A DNA stretch of 8,291 nt from Bacillota bacterium (GTDB lineage: Bacteria; Bacillota; Clostridia; Lachnospirales; Lachnospiraceae). Made by a program: the position numbers and the translations under genes. Positions 1 through 5,684 of the stretch are shown here, piece by piece. Numbering within the stretch: position 1 is the first letter of the stretch; every line of letters begins with the position of its first letter. The DNA lies in NCBI GenBank assembly GCA_023435505.1, contig JAEYRR010000244.1, positions 1-8,291 of the forward strand, read 5' to 3'. The notes beneath the pieces were generated by a model. The model did not search any database and was not told the DNA's origin. It worked only from the letters and a program-made list of their open reading frames with translations.

Positions 1-1024
1 TTATATTTGAGGATTTCCATGAAGCTTCCATTAAAGCCAATACACGACGTGCCTGTTCTGGTTTTACTATGAGTTCAGCTTCGTTATTGATTACTTGAAG
101 GTAATTGATAAAAAAGTCATTCCATTCACCAGTCACTGTAGGTAGGTTTTCTGAGTAGATAAGTCCATCAGGCTCAGTAGAGAATGTCCTAGTAGGACCA
201 GAGTTAATGTTGGTTGGTTGTTCTGGAAGCTTTTCTAACATTCCATTACTTCGATAAATTGCTCCTTGCCCTAAGAAATCATCTATAATTAAAGTCCCTT
301 TATCTCCAGCAACATACCACCGAGGTACTGGCTTTAACATAAAGGTGCCTAGTTCTATTGATGCTGTATGGCCGTCTTCAAAATGAAATAGTAGTCTATA
401 ATAATCATCTACTTCCTTGTTCACTATGGTTCTTATATCAGCAGAAACATTAGTAACCTTTCCTGGGATTAGGTCTAAAATCTGATCGATTAAGTGAACA
501 CCCCAATCATACATCATGCCTCCACCATATTTTTTGCACACATGCCAGTCGTGAACAAGGCCAAAGAATCCATACAAGCTGGATTGAATATGAAAAACAT
601 TGCCTAGTAAATCTTCTTTAAGAGCCTTTTTAACAATCAGATAATCTTTATCCCAACGGCGATTCTGATGTACAGTAAAAATAACAGAGTTTTTTTGGGC
701 AGATTCATAAATTGTGTCAAACTCCACTAAGTTCATAGCAACAGGTTTTTCTACAATAATATTTTTATGAGCGCATGTTGCATCAACTGCAATTTGGCAG
801 TGAAGGTGATTTGGAACACTAATAAGTACGGTCTCTACATTAGGATCCTTAAGTAAAGCATGGTAATCTGAATAAACTGAAATACCATTTTCTATATTAG
901 TCAGTTTGGAAGTGTCAATATCACAGATAGCAGTTACTCTGATGTTATCTAGTTGGCAGGCGTGATTATAATGCCATTTGCCCATAAATCCGAAACCAAT
1001 AATACCAAGTTTTAATTCTTTCAT
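1..1024 (-). CDS. Gfo/Idh/MocA-family NAD(P)-dependent oxidoreductase, 3' end cut by window
   Basis: I see 341 codons open from the ATG at 1024 to the window edge, without a stop. The family is usually 330-390 residues, so little is missing. The N-terminal Rossmann domain starts MKELKLGIIGFGFMGKWH, with the dinucleotide-binding GFGFMG at residues 10-15 and an Asp at 35 (AICD) after the second strand, which favours NAD(H) over NADP(H). The family EKP motif is at 92-94 with the catalytic Lys93. The C-terminal substrate domain has GGGMMYDWGVHLID at 167-180, giving the usual Asp173, His177 and Asp180. These enzymes oxidise or reduce hydroxyls of sugars, sugar acids or inositols in the cytoplasm. 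The start is fixed by GGAGGA at 1031-1036. The gene is 75 bp downstream of the first oxidoreductase and shares its C-terminal VKPEQA stretch, but elsewhere differs strongly, so it is not a recent duplicate. The substrate cannot be predicted. Confidence 0.93.
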   Translation of the reverse strand, partial: MKELKLGIIGFGFMGKWHYNHACQLDNIRVTAICDIDTSKLTNIENGISVYSDYHALLKDPNVETVLISVPNHLHCQIAVDATCAHKNIIVEKPVAMNLVEFDTIYESAQKNSVIFTVHQNRRWDKDYLIVKKALKEDLLGNVFHIQSSLYGFFGLVHDWHVCKKYGGGMMYDWGVHLIDQILDLIPGKVTNVSADIRTIVNKEVDDYYRLLFHFEDGHTASIELGTFMLKPVPRWYVAGDKGTLIIDDFLGQGAIYRSNGMLEKLPEQPTNINSGPTRTFSTEPDGLIYSENLPTVTGEWNDFFINYLQVINNEAELIVKPEQARRVLALMEASWKSSNI

Positions 1025-1090
1025 GATGATTCCTCCATACATGATATATTTAGATGGTGATATGTTAATTAGTAAGTGATGATATTTTTA

Positions 1091-1104
1091 TGTAAGCGAT
1101 TATG
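1091..1104. promoter_or_regulatory. Candidate LacI/CcpA-type operator (cre-like) on the stop codon of the upstream gene
   Basis: The 14-mer TGTAAGCGATTATG matches the general LacI-family operator TGnAAnCGnTTnCA at 8 of 10 fixed positions, missing only the last two. It also fits the CcpA cre pattern TGNAARCGNWWWCA except for those same two bases. Its core TAAGCGATTA contains the TAA stop (1100-1102) of the first oxidoreductase gene and lies about 70 bp upstream of the start of the second. Binding is inferred, not shown. The protein could be either LacI-type regulator of this locus or a global CcpA. Confidence 0.4.
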
Positions 1105-2212
1105 AGAAAAGAATTTCTTTGCCATCTATAGAAGATTGGTATATTGCTTCTAGTATCTGAGTTACCACAAAGGCTTGCTCAGGTTTTACTAGAGGCTCCC
1201 CATCTTCAATTATAGCAGTTAACCATTGTTTGGCCTCTACTACACCAGGCTCGTTTTCGTTGCCACCAAAATAGGCTACATTACCCATGGTGTTTAAGTT
1301 TTCATTTGTTAGCATTCCATTATGTCCGCGATTTATGATTAGTTCATCCTTTGGATGGCTAAGTCCTGAATGAATCTCAGCACCAGCTTTTGTTCCACAA
1401 AGAGTGGTTGAAGCCTCTCTGGATTCCAGCATATTAATAGCCCATGCTGCCTGTATGGATATGGTAGCACCATTCTCCATCTTGATAAATCCAAAGGCTG
1501 AATCTTCTACCTCATATGTTTCTGGATCCCAAGGACCAAAAATATTGCCCTCTGTTGCTTGTGAAAGCCCTCCAAGTTTATAAAATACACTTCCTGTAAC
1601 AGAAACTGGTTTATAGTTATCCATCATCCATAATGTCATATCAAGGGAGTGGGTACCGATGTCAATTAATGGTCCGCCTCCTTGCAGAGCTTTATTTGGG
1701 AATACACCCCAGGTTGGTACGCCACGTCTGCGGATAGCACGGGCTTCTCCGTAGTAAATATCACCAAGCTCGTTATTTTTACATGCCTTATACAGCATTT
1801 GTACCTCTGGGCGGAATCGGTTTTGATATCCGATGGTGAATTTCTTTCCGCTGGATTTCCATGCATCAATCATTCTTTTGGCATCTTTGGTTGAGGAAGC
1901 CATAGGTTTCTCACACATTACGTGTTTGCCTGCCGCAAAGGCATCTACTACAATTTCACAGTGGGAAACGTTAGGGGTAAGGACATGAACAACATCGATG
2001 GCCTCATTTGCTAATAATTCTTTATAATCGGTGTAGACAGATGTAGAGCCTGTGCCATATTCCTTTGCAGCATTTATTGCACGCTCTTCAATAATATCAC
2101 AGAAGGCGATAATGTCGCATAGTTCTGCATTTGCTTTTAAGCTAGGAAGGTGTTTCGTATTAGCAATTCCTCCGCAACCAATAATTCCAATTTGTAATTT
2201 CTTCTTTTCCAT
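1100..2212 (-). CDS. Gfo/Idh/MocA-family NAD(P)-dependent oxidoreductase, complete (370 aa)
   Basis: This is a full-length enzyme of the family. The Rossmann fold opens with QIGIIGCGGIA (residues 7-16) and has Asp39 (FCDI) at the end of the second strand, favouring NAD(H). EKP is at 101-103 with the catalytic Lys102. The C-terminal domain carries GGGPLIDIGTHSLD at 178-191, giving the conserved Asp184, His188 and Asp191. The ATG at 2212 is preceded by AAAAGGAG at 2220-2227. The gene begins 27 bp after the LacI-type regulator gene on the same strand and is followed 75 bp later by a second member of the family, so the three probably form one transcript. Such enzymes act in the cytoplasm on sugars, uronic acids, amino sugars or cyclitols. 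Paired members often work on successive or opposite redox steps. No motif here identifies the substrate. Confidence 0.95.
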   Translation of the reverse strand: MEKKKLQIGIIGCGGIANTKHLPSLKANAELCDIIAFCDIIEERAINAAKEYGTGSTSVYTDYKELLANEAIDVVHVLTPNVSHCEIVVDAFAAGKHVMCEKPMASSTKDAKRMIDAWKSSGKKFTIGYQNRFRPEVQMLYKACKNNELGDIYYGEARAIRRRGVPTWGVFPNKALQGGGPLIDIGTHSLDMTLWMMDNYKPVSVTGSVFYKLGGLSQATEGNIFGPWDPETYEVEDSAFGFIKMENGATISIQAAWAINMLESREASTTLCGTKAGAEIHSGLSHPKDELIINRGHNGMLTNENLNTMGNVAYFGGNENEPGVVEAKQWLTAIIEDGEPLVKPEQAFVVTQILEAIYQSSIDGKEILFS

Positions 2213-2230
2213 ATATATTCTCCTTTTCTT

Positions 2231-2244
2231 AGTAACCGGTTAGG
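2231..2244. promoter_or_regulatory. Candidate LacI-family operator TAACCGGTTA on the regulator's stop codon
   Basis: TAACCGGTTA (2233-2242) is a perfect 10-bp palindrome with the central CG of LacI-family sites; the 14-bp window matches TGnAAnCGnTTnCA at 7 of 10 positions. Its right half is the TAA stop (2240-2242) of the minus-strand regulator gene, and it ends just before the ribosome binding site of the oxidoreductase. It has the same layout as the site at 1091-1104. Function is inferred; it could act as an internal operator or roadblock within the operon. Confidence 0.4.
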
Positions 2245-3166
2245 TTGAGCTTCGAATAATTAAATCTGTTTGTAATAATAGTTTCTTTGAGGCAACAGTT
2301 TTTCCTTGAATAAGATCGACTAATATGCCACACGCTGTACTTCCAATGGCATATAACGGTTGGCTTATGGTAGTAATTGGGGGATTGGTTATTTCAGAGA
2401 GATCAGTGTTATCAAAGCCGATTACAGCAACATCTTTAGGTACATCTAAACCAACCGTTTTAGCAGCATGAATTACTGCAGCAGCATATATGTCAGATAC
2501 GGTAAAGATAGCATCTGGACGATTTGCGGATGAAAACATCTTTAATGCCATTGTGTATGCTATACTATAATCCTTCTTGTCTAAATGAAAGACTAAGGTA
2601 TCAGTATAAGGAAGAGAACACTGTTCTAGCCCATCCCTGTAGCCTTCTTCTCGTTTAACTCCGTATAAGGTATCACATGTGGAATTAAAAAAAGCAATTC
2701 GATGGTGTCCGGTGGAATATAGGTAGTTGACTGCATTTTTTGCAGCCGTATAATCATCAATAGCTACAGCAGGGTAGGGAAGGCGGTCATCATAATCACA
2801 GCATTGAACTACGGGTAAACTTGGGTCAATGCATTGTGTTATTTTGTTGCTATGTACGGATTGATCCAGAGATATTAAGCCACGAATATAGGATGTAGAT
2901 AATCGATGCAGTTTCTTATGAAAGTTATTATCTACACCTGATTGGGTAATGACTAGATTGTAACCGTAGTCGAATGCTGTATCTTGAGCACCGTCTATAA
3001 TCTCATTATAAATAGGATTATTTAGATGTGGCACAACTAGTGCAATAATCTGATTGCTAAGATGGCTTCTCTTTTGCAAGGAGTTTCCTGTATGTTTGTT
3101 TGCCCTTGGAACGGTGGACGTTGATACATCAGAAGGTTTTGATATCTCTTGAAGTGTTATTTCCAT
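2240..3166 (-). CDS. LacI-family transcriptional regulator with a shortened, probably defective DNA-binding headpiece (308 aa)
   Basis: Residues 38-308 form a complete periplasmic-binding-protein-like sensor domain: NQIIALVVPHLNNPIYNEII (38-57), YLYSTGHHRIAFF (148-160), RPDAIFTVSD (216-225), VPKDVAVIGFDN (242-253), and the typical end LIIRSST. This domain would bind a sugar-like effector. The headpiece is abnormal. It begins normally (MEITLQEISK, DVSTSTV), but the recognition helix reads STVPRANKHTG, with Pro20 where Ser is normal and a Leu apparently lost. Gly27 is then followed directly by NSLQKRSHLSNQ, so about 20 residues holding the third helix and the region before the hinge are missing. 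Length is 308 against about 330-340 usually. No frameshift is needed, because the frame stays open. The start is ATG 3166, with AAAGGA at 3177-3182. It leads the oxidoreductase operon and faces an intact LacI-type gene. It may be decaying, or may act as a partner subunit. Confidence 0.9.
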   Translation of the reverse strand: MEITLQEISKPSDVSTSTVPRANKHTGNSLQKRSHLSNQIIALVVPHLNNPIYNEIIDGAQDTAFDYGYNLVITQSGVDNNFHKKLHRLSTSYIRGLISLDQSVHSNKITQCIDPSLPVVQCCDYDDRLPYPAVAIDDYTAAKNAVNYLYSTGHHRIAFFNSTCDTLYGVKREEGYRDGLEQCSLPYTDTLVFHLDKKDYSIAYTMALKMFSSANRPDAIFTVSDIYAAAVIHAAKTVGLDVPKDVAVIGFDNTDLSEITNPPITTISQPLYAIGSTACGILVDLIQGKTVASKKLLLQTDLIIRSST

Positions 3167-3285
3167 ACGTTTATATTCCTTTCTTAAACTGTAAAAATTA
3201 AAAGGTTGTTAAAATAAAAAATGAAAAAATAAATATTTTACATGAAAATTATGAAAAATAGACGAGATAATACATTTGTATTTTC

Positions 3286-3314
3286 ATAATATACCAGAAA
3301 TTACATACTGTAAA
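3286..3314 (-). promoter_or_regulatory. Sigma-A-type promoter for the minus-strand regulator/oxidoreductase operon
   Basis: Read on the minus strand, TTTACA (3314-3309) and TATTAT (3291-3286) are 17 bp apart. Each matches its sigma-A consensus box at 5 of 6 bases. Transcription would start near 3279, giving a leader of about 113 nt before the ATG at 3166. An inverted repeat overlaps the -35 box, so repression there is plausible. Confidence 0.5.
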
Positions 3315-3327
3315 TAGTAATATTTAC
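3301..3327. repeat. Two overlapping inverted repeats covering the -35 box
   Basis: TTACA-TAC-TGTAA (3301-3313) and GTAAATA-GTAA-TATTTAC (3310-3327) are both perfect dyads and share bases. They cover the predicted -35 box of the minus operon (3309-3314), a typical place for a repressor site. They lack the central CG of LacI-type operators, so another regulator family, or chance in AT-rich DNA, is possible. Confidence 0.4.
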
Positions 3328-3380
3328 GGATTTTATAACATTTCTTTATGAAATATGGACAAATAGTAGTTATATGGAGT

Positions 3381-3394
3381 TTGAAACGTTATGA
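3381..3394. promoter_or_regulatory. Weak LacI-type operator candidate in the divergent region
   Basis: TTGAAACGTTATGA has the AAACGTT core of LacI-family sites and matches TGnAAnCGnTTnCA at 7 of 10 fixed positions. It lies upstream of both divergent promoters, so it could serve either regulator. CG is rare in this spacer, which makes the core stand out, but the right half is poor. Confidence 0.25.
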
Positions 3395-3406
3395 AAAGAT
3401 AATTGA

Positions 3407-3434
3407 AATTTCATGAAAATATCATGATGAAATT
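3407..3434. repeat. Inverted repeat AATTTCAT / ATGAAATT, 12-bp spacer
   Basis: Perfect 8-bp arms lie at 3407-3414 and 3427-3434, just upstream of the -10 candidate for the right-hand LacI-type gene. The arms belong to the ATGAAA motif family of this spacer. It may be a binding site for a dimeric regulator. It is unlikely to be a terminator, since there is no GC stem or T-tract. Confidence 0.35.
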
Positions 3435-3446
3435 CTTGTAATAATA

Positions 3447-3455
3447 TGATATGAT
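3447..3455 (+). promoter_or_regulatory. Extended -10 promoter candidate for the plus-strand LacI-type gene
   Basis: TGATATGAT is an extended -10 element (TGn followed by TATGAT, 5 of 6 to consensus). I find no good -35 box at 16-18 bp, which extended -10 promoters can do without. The start would fall near 3462, giving a leader of about 67 nt before ATG 3529. TATACT at 3465-3470 is an alternative -10. Confidence 0.3.
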
Positions 3456-3515
3456 TTAAATAGATATACTAATTTTGAATACTTAAGATGATATTTTATT
3501 AAAAGTGTTAAATAA

Positions 3516-3521
3516 GGGAGG
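3516..3521 (+). promoter_or_regulatory. Ribosome binding site that fixes the LacI-type start at 3529
   Basis: GGGAGG lies 7 nt before ATG 3529. A longer in-frame start, GTG at 3505, would place this site inside the coding region. The family normally begins MVTLxDVA at the helix-turn-helix, which agrees with 3529. Confidence 0.75.
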
Positions 3522-3528
3522 TAAAAGA

Positions 3529-4527
3529 ATGGTAACGCTAGGCGATGTTGCAAAGGAAGCAAATGTGTCTATAGCTACGGTATCGAGAGCCATTAATAAT
3601 AGTCTTTTGGTTACGGAGGAAAAGGTTGAAAGAATTAATGCAGCCATTAAGAAATTGGGGTATCAGCCTGCAATAAGACAAAAGCAAAATGTCATGTCCA
3701 CCAATAAAGTGATTTATGTTATAACAGCAATGTTACAACAGAATTTACTGGACAGTATTCGGGATAAGGCTTATGAACTGGGGTATGAGGTTGCTATAAG
3801 TTATACTGGTGAAGGTAAGGCTGGTTATGAGAGAGCGATTAATCTCTTTAGAATTTTATCTTCAGATATAATAACTGGCATCATTACTATCAATAACCTA
3901 TATCATGATAATCTTGTATGGAAGGAGTTCAGTAAGTATCCAATTGTCCAAATTGGCGAATATGCAGATATTACACCATGCTATACAGTTCTTACAGATG
4001 ATACTTTGGGCGCAGCAGAAATGACACAATATCTTATTGACAAAGGATATAAAAGAATTGCGTTTGTTACAAATAAACGGTTTTATGAGCAGTATCAGTT
4101 TAGATTTGTAAGACAAAGAGAAGATGGATTTAGACAGGTATTAAAAAAGAATAATATTGATTTTGATGAGTCATTAAAAATTTATGTGGATTATACACAA
4201 GAAGGTGGCCGCGAGGCTGCACAAAAAATTGTAGCCATGGATAATCCACCAGATGCAGTATTTTGTATTGGTGATATTATAGCAGCAAGTTGTGTTAATG
4301 AATTGAATCGATTAGGAGTTCAAGTACCAAAGGATATTGCTGTGGCTGGTTACGACAATTTGGAAATATCGGAATATTGTAGTCCTCAGCTTACGACAGT
4401 AGCACAAACCTTTGAAGACATAGGAGCAGAGGCAGTGCGTACCTTAGATATGGTCGTTAATGGAAACTTAAGTATCGGTAGGAAGATATATATTGCACAT
4501 AAGATTTTGGAGCGAGAGAGTACGTAA
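3529..4527 (+). CDS. LacI-family transcriptional regulator, complete (332 aa)
   Basis: The N-terminal helix-turn-helix is intact: VTLGDVAKEANVSIATVSRAINN at residues 2-24, then VTEEKVERINAAIKKLGYQP (28-47). The hinge after it (AIRQKQNVMSTNK) lacks the usual ARSL-type motif whose leucine inserts into the operator's minor groove. The sensor domain follows from about residue 60, with VIYVITAML (61-69), YLIDKGYKRIAFVTN (168-182), PPDAVFCIGDIIAAS (240-254), VPKDIAVAGYDN (266-277), LTTVAQTFEDIGAEAV (288-303), and the common end ILEREST. It should bind a small sugar-like effector and control promoters nearby. It is transcribed away from the minus operon, whose own regulator has a damaged headpiece, so it is a natural candidate for control of that operon. 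No obvious terminator follows, and no enzyme gene for it lies downstream. Confidence 0.95.
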   Translation: MVTLGDVAKEANVSIATVSRAINNSLLVTEEKVERINAAIKKLGYQPAIRQKQNVMSTNKVIYVITAMLQQNLLDSIRDKAYELGYEVAISYTGEGKAGYERAINLFRILSSDIITGIITINNLYHDNLVWKEFSKYPIVQIGEYADITPCYTVLTDDTLGAAEMTQYLIDKGYKRIAFVTNKRFYEQYQFRFVRQREDGFRQVLKKNNIDFDESLKIYVDYTQEGGREAAQKIVAMDNPPDAVFCIGDIIAASCVNELNRLGVQVPKDIAVAGYDNLEISEYCSPQLTTVAQTFEDIGAEAVRTLDMVVNGNLSIGRKIYIAHKILEREST

Positions 4528-4552
4528 AGAAACGTCTAAAAAATATTTAAAT

Positions 4553-4561
4553 TGATATAAT
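4553..4561 (+). promoter_or_regulatory. Extended -10 promoter upstream of the 35-codon gene
   Basis: TGATATAAT is a perfect consensus -10 (TATAAT, 4556-4561) preceded by TGn. No convincing -35 is seen 16-18 bp upstream. Transcription would start near 4568 and include the inverted repeats and the small gene. Read-through could also feed tatD-rsmA. Confidence 0.5.
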
Positions 4562-4581
4562 AAGTAATGAGTGATCAAATT

Positions 4582-4668
4582 GATAGGTAGTATTATAAAA
4601 GCTTTATAATAAATGGAGGTTTATTATGGCACTTAGTTTTGGAAGGGACCGTAAGAATACTACCTATC
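4582..4668 (+). repeat. Perfect 13-bp inverted repeat flanking the small gene's start, with a competing inner hairpin
   Basis: GATAGGTAGTATT (4582-4594) is exactly complementary to AATACTACCTATC (4656-4668), extendable by one G-U pair outward. The left arm is in the leader and the right arm is inside the coding region; the ribosome binding site and ATG lie in the 61-nt loop. A second perfect hairpin, TATTATAAA (4591-4599) with TTTATAATA (4603-4611), shares four bases with the left arm, so both cannot fully form at once. No target-site duplication flanks the 87-bp unit, which argues against a simple mobile element. Confidence 0.6.
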
Positions 4669-4733
4669 GTGTTATTATTGTATGTGATTTTGAAAATGAA
4701 ATACTAGAAAAAACCGTATCATATGGTAGTTAA
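4626..4733 (+). CDS. Small hypothetical protein, 35 aa
   Basis: ATG 4626 to TAA 4731-4733 encodes a 35-residue peptide beginning MALSFGRDRKNTTYRVIIVC and ending SYGS. It has a near-ideal ribosome binding site (GGAGG, 4615-4619, 6 nt before the ATG) and a consensus extended -10 promoter upstream. The sequence looks protein-like: a basic start, a beta-like run YRVIIVCDF, a turn, and a second possible strand ILEKTVSYG. There is no signal peptide or membrane segment. I do not recognise the family. It lies between a regulator gene and tatD, on the same strand as both. It could be a genuine small protein, a leader peptide for the downstream genes, or the remnant of a longer gene. Confidence 0.55.
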   Translation: MALSFGRDRKNTTYRVIIVCDFENEILEKTVSYGS

Positions 4734-4867
4734 CGTTGTAATAGACAAATAAAAATAGTTTTTTATAAGTGTAAAATTCAGCAGTCCCTAATCTACAATC
4801 CTTGCTTGTGCTTGCTTAATTTATGAAAATAAGTTAATATAAGCCATGAAATAATTAGGAGGCACAA
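4734..4867. other. Spacer between the small gene and tatD
   Basis: No gene is seen. An A/T-only dyad with a T-run (4749-4766) is too weak to call a terminator. A tandem TTGCTTGTGCTTGCTT stretch lies at 4802-4817, and the tatD ribosome binding site AGGAGG is at 4857-4862. Confidence 0.4.
4812..4840 (+). promoter_or_regulatory. Weak promoter candidate for tatD-rsmA
   Basis: TTGCTT (4812-4817) and TAATAT (4835-4840) are 17 bp apart, matching the sigma-A boxes at 3 and 4 of 6 bases. The start would be near 4847, leaving a 21-nt leader that still contains the AGGAGG site. It is the best spaced pair in this spacer, but not a strong one. Confidence 0.25.
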
Positions 4868-5656
4868 ATGAGCATGATAATTGATACACATTCCCATTAT
4901 GACGATGAACAGTTTGATCAGGACAGAAGTCAGATTCTTCAGAAATTATGGAATAATCAGATAGAGTTTATAGTAAATGTCGGCTCCAGCATGGACAGCT
5001 CCAAGGCAACCTATGCCTTAGTAAAGGAATATGAGAAGGTGTATGGAGCCATTGGTGTACATCCTAATGAGACAGCGGATTTGACAGAAGAAGACATAAA
5101 CTGGTTACGTGAGAAAAGTAAGCACCCTAAGATTGTAGCAATAGGAGAAATTGGCTTGGATTACTACTGGGACGAACCAGACCGGGAAATTCAAAAGAAA
5201 TGGTTTAGAAGACAACTGGAGTTAGCAAGAGAAGTCAAGCTTCCGGTAATTATCCATAGCAGAGATGCTGCTTCAGATACCCTAACTATTATGAAAGAGG
5301 CCAATTGCCAAGAAATCGGCGGTGTTATTCACTGCTTCTCATACGGAGTAGAAATTGCAAGAGAGTACTTAAATCGAGGGTTTTATCTTGGAATTGGTGG
5401 AGTTTTAACATTTAAAAATGCGAAAAAACTAAAAGAGGTTGTTGACTATGCCCCTTTAGATCGTCTGGTTCTGGAAACAGACTGTCCTTATCTGGCACCT
5501 GTGCCACACAGAGGAGATAGAAACGATTCTACTAATCTGACCTACGTAGCCAGGGAAATGGCAGCCATAAAAAACATCTCCTATGAAGAGGTACTAAAGA
5601 TCACCAATGCTAATGCAAAGGCATTATACAGAATGAATGAGGCGTCAAAGGCCTAG
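4868..5656 (+). CDS. tatD: TatD-family metal-dependent DNase/hydrolase
   Basis: The 262-residue length is typical. All metal ligands of this TIM-barrel amidohydrolase-like family are visible: His8 and His10 in DTHSHYDD, Glu94 in GEIGLDYYW, His130 in IIHSRDA, His155 in VIHCFS, and Asp205 in ETDCPYLAP. GVHPNE (63-68) is also characteristic. Members are cytoplasmic and show magnesium-dependent 3'-5' exonuclease activity on DNA and RNA, with proposed roles in DNA repair and nucleic acid turnover; in Firmicutes the name yabD is also used. AGGAGG at 4857-4862, 5 nt before the ATG, supports this start; ATG 4874 is a possible alternative. rsmA begins 28 bp after the stop on the same strand, the conserved housekeeping pairing. 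Here its upstream neighbour is a small gene and a LacI regulator rather than metG, which is often upstream in Firmicutes. Confidence 0.96.
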   Translation: MSMIIDTHSHYDDEQFDQDRSQILQKLWNNQIEFIVNVGSSMDSSKATYALVKEYEKVYGAIGVHPNETADLTEEDINWLREKSKHPKIVAIGEIGLDYYWDEPDREIQKKWFRRQLELAREVKLPVIIHSRDAASDTLTIMKEANCQEIGGVIHCFSYGVEIAREYLNRGFYLGIGGVLTFKNAKKLKEVVDYAPLDRLVLETDCPYLAPVPHRGDRNDSTNLTYVAREMAAIKNISYEEVLKITNANAKALYRMNEASKA

Positions 5657-5672
5657 AACTAATATAAAAAAG

Positions 5673-5678
5673 AAGAGG
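5673..5678 (+). promoter_or_regulatory. Ribosome binding site that fixes the rsmA start at 5685
   Basis: AAGAGG lies 6 nt upstream of ATG 5685. A longer in-frame start at 5637 would overlap the end of tatD by 20 bp and add a basic 16-residue extension with no family counterpart, so 5685 is preferred. Confidence 0.65.
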
Positions 5679-5684
5679 TACACG

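Larger units (their letters stand above)
3167..3528. other. Divergent AT-rich regulatory region between two LacI-type genes
   Basis: This 362-bp spacer has no credible gene. It is strongly AT-rich and separates two divergently transcribed regulators. It holds a sigma-A-like promoter for the left operon, an extended -10 candidate for the right gene, several inverted repeats and an operator-like site, listed separately. The hexamer ATGAAA occurs seven times on the plus strand (3221, 3242, 3251, 3348, 3391, 3413, 3427) and twice as TTTCAT (3282, 3409), which is more than composition alone would suggest. Confidence 0.6.

Noticed and set aside
1041..1068. Minus-strand promoter-like pair TTAACA / TATCAT with 16-bp spacing upstream of the second oxidoreductase
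   Set aside because: The boxes match well, but the start point would fall near 1034, inside the ribosome binding site (1031-1036), so it would not make a normally translated mRNA.
4582..4668. 87-bp miniature transposable element bounded by 13-bp inverted repeats
   Set aside because: No target-site duplication at the ends, no second copy in the window, and the small gene crosses the right end.
4749..4766. ATAAAAA / TTTTTAT dyad with a T-run as a terminator after the small gene
   Set aside because: The stem is only A-T pairs with no GC, too weak for a credible terminator in AT-rich DNA.
5637..5684. N-terminal extension of RsmA from an ATG at 5637
   Set aside because: It would overlap tatD and add a basic tail absent from the family; ATG 5685 has its own ribosome binding site and gives the normal length.
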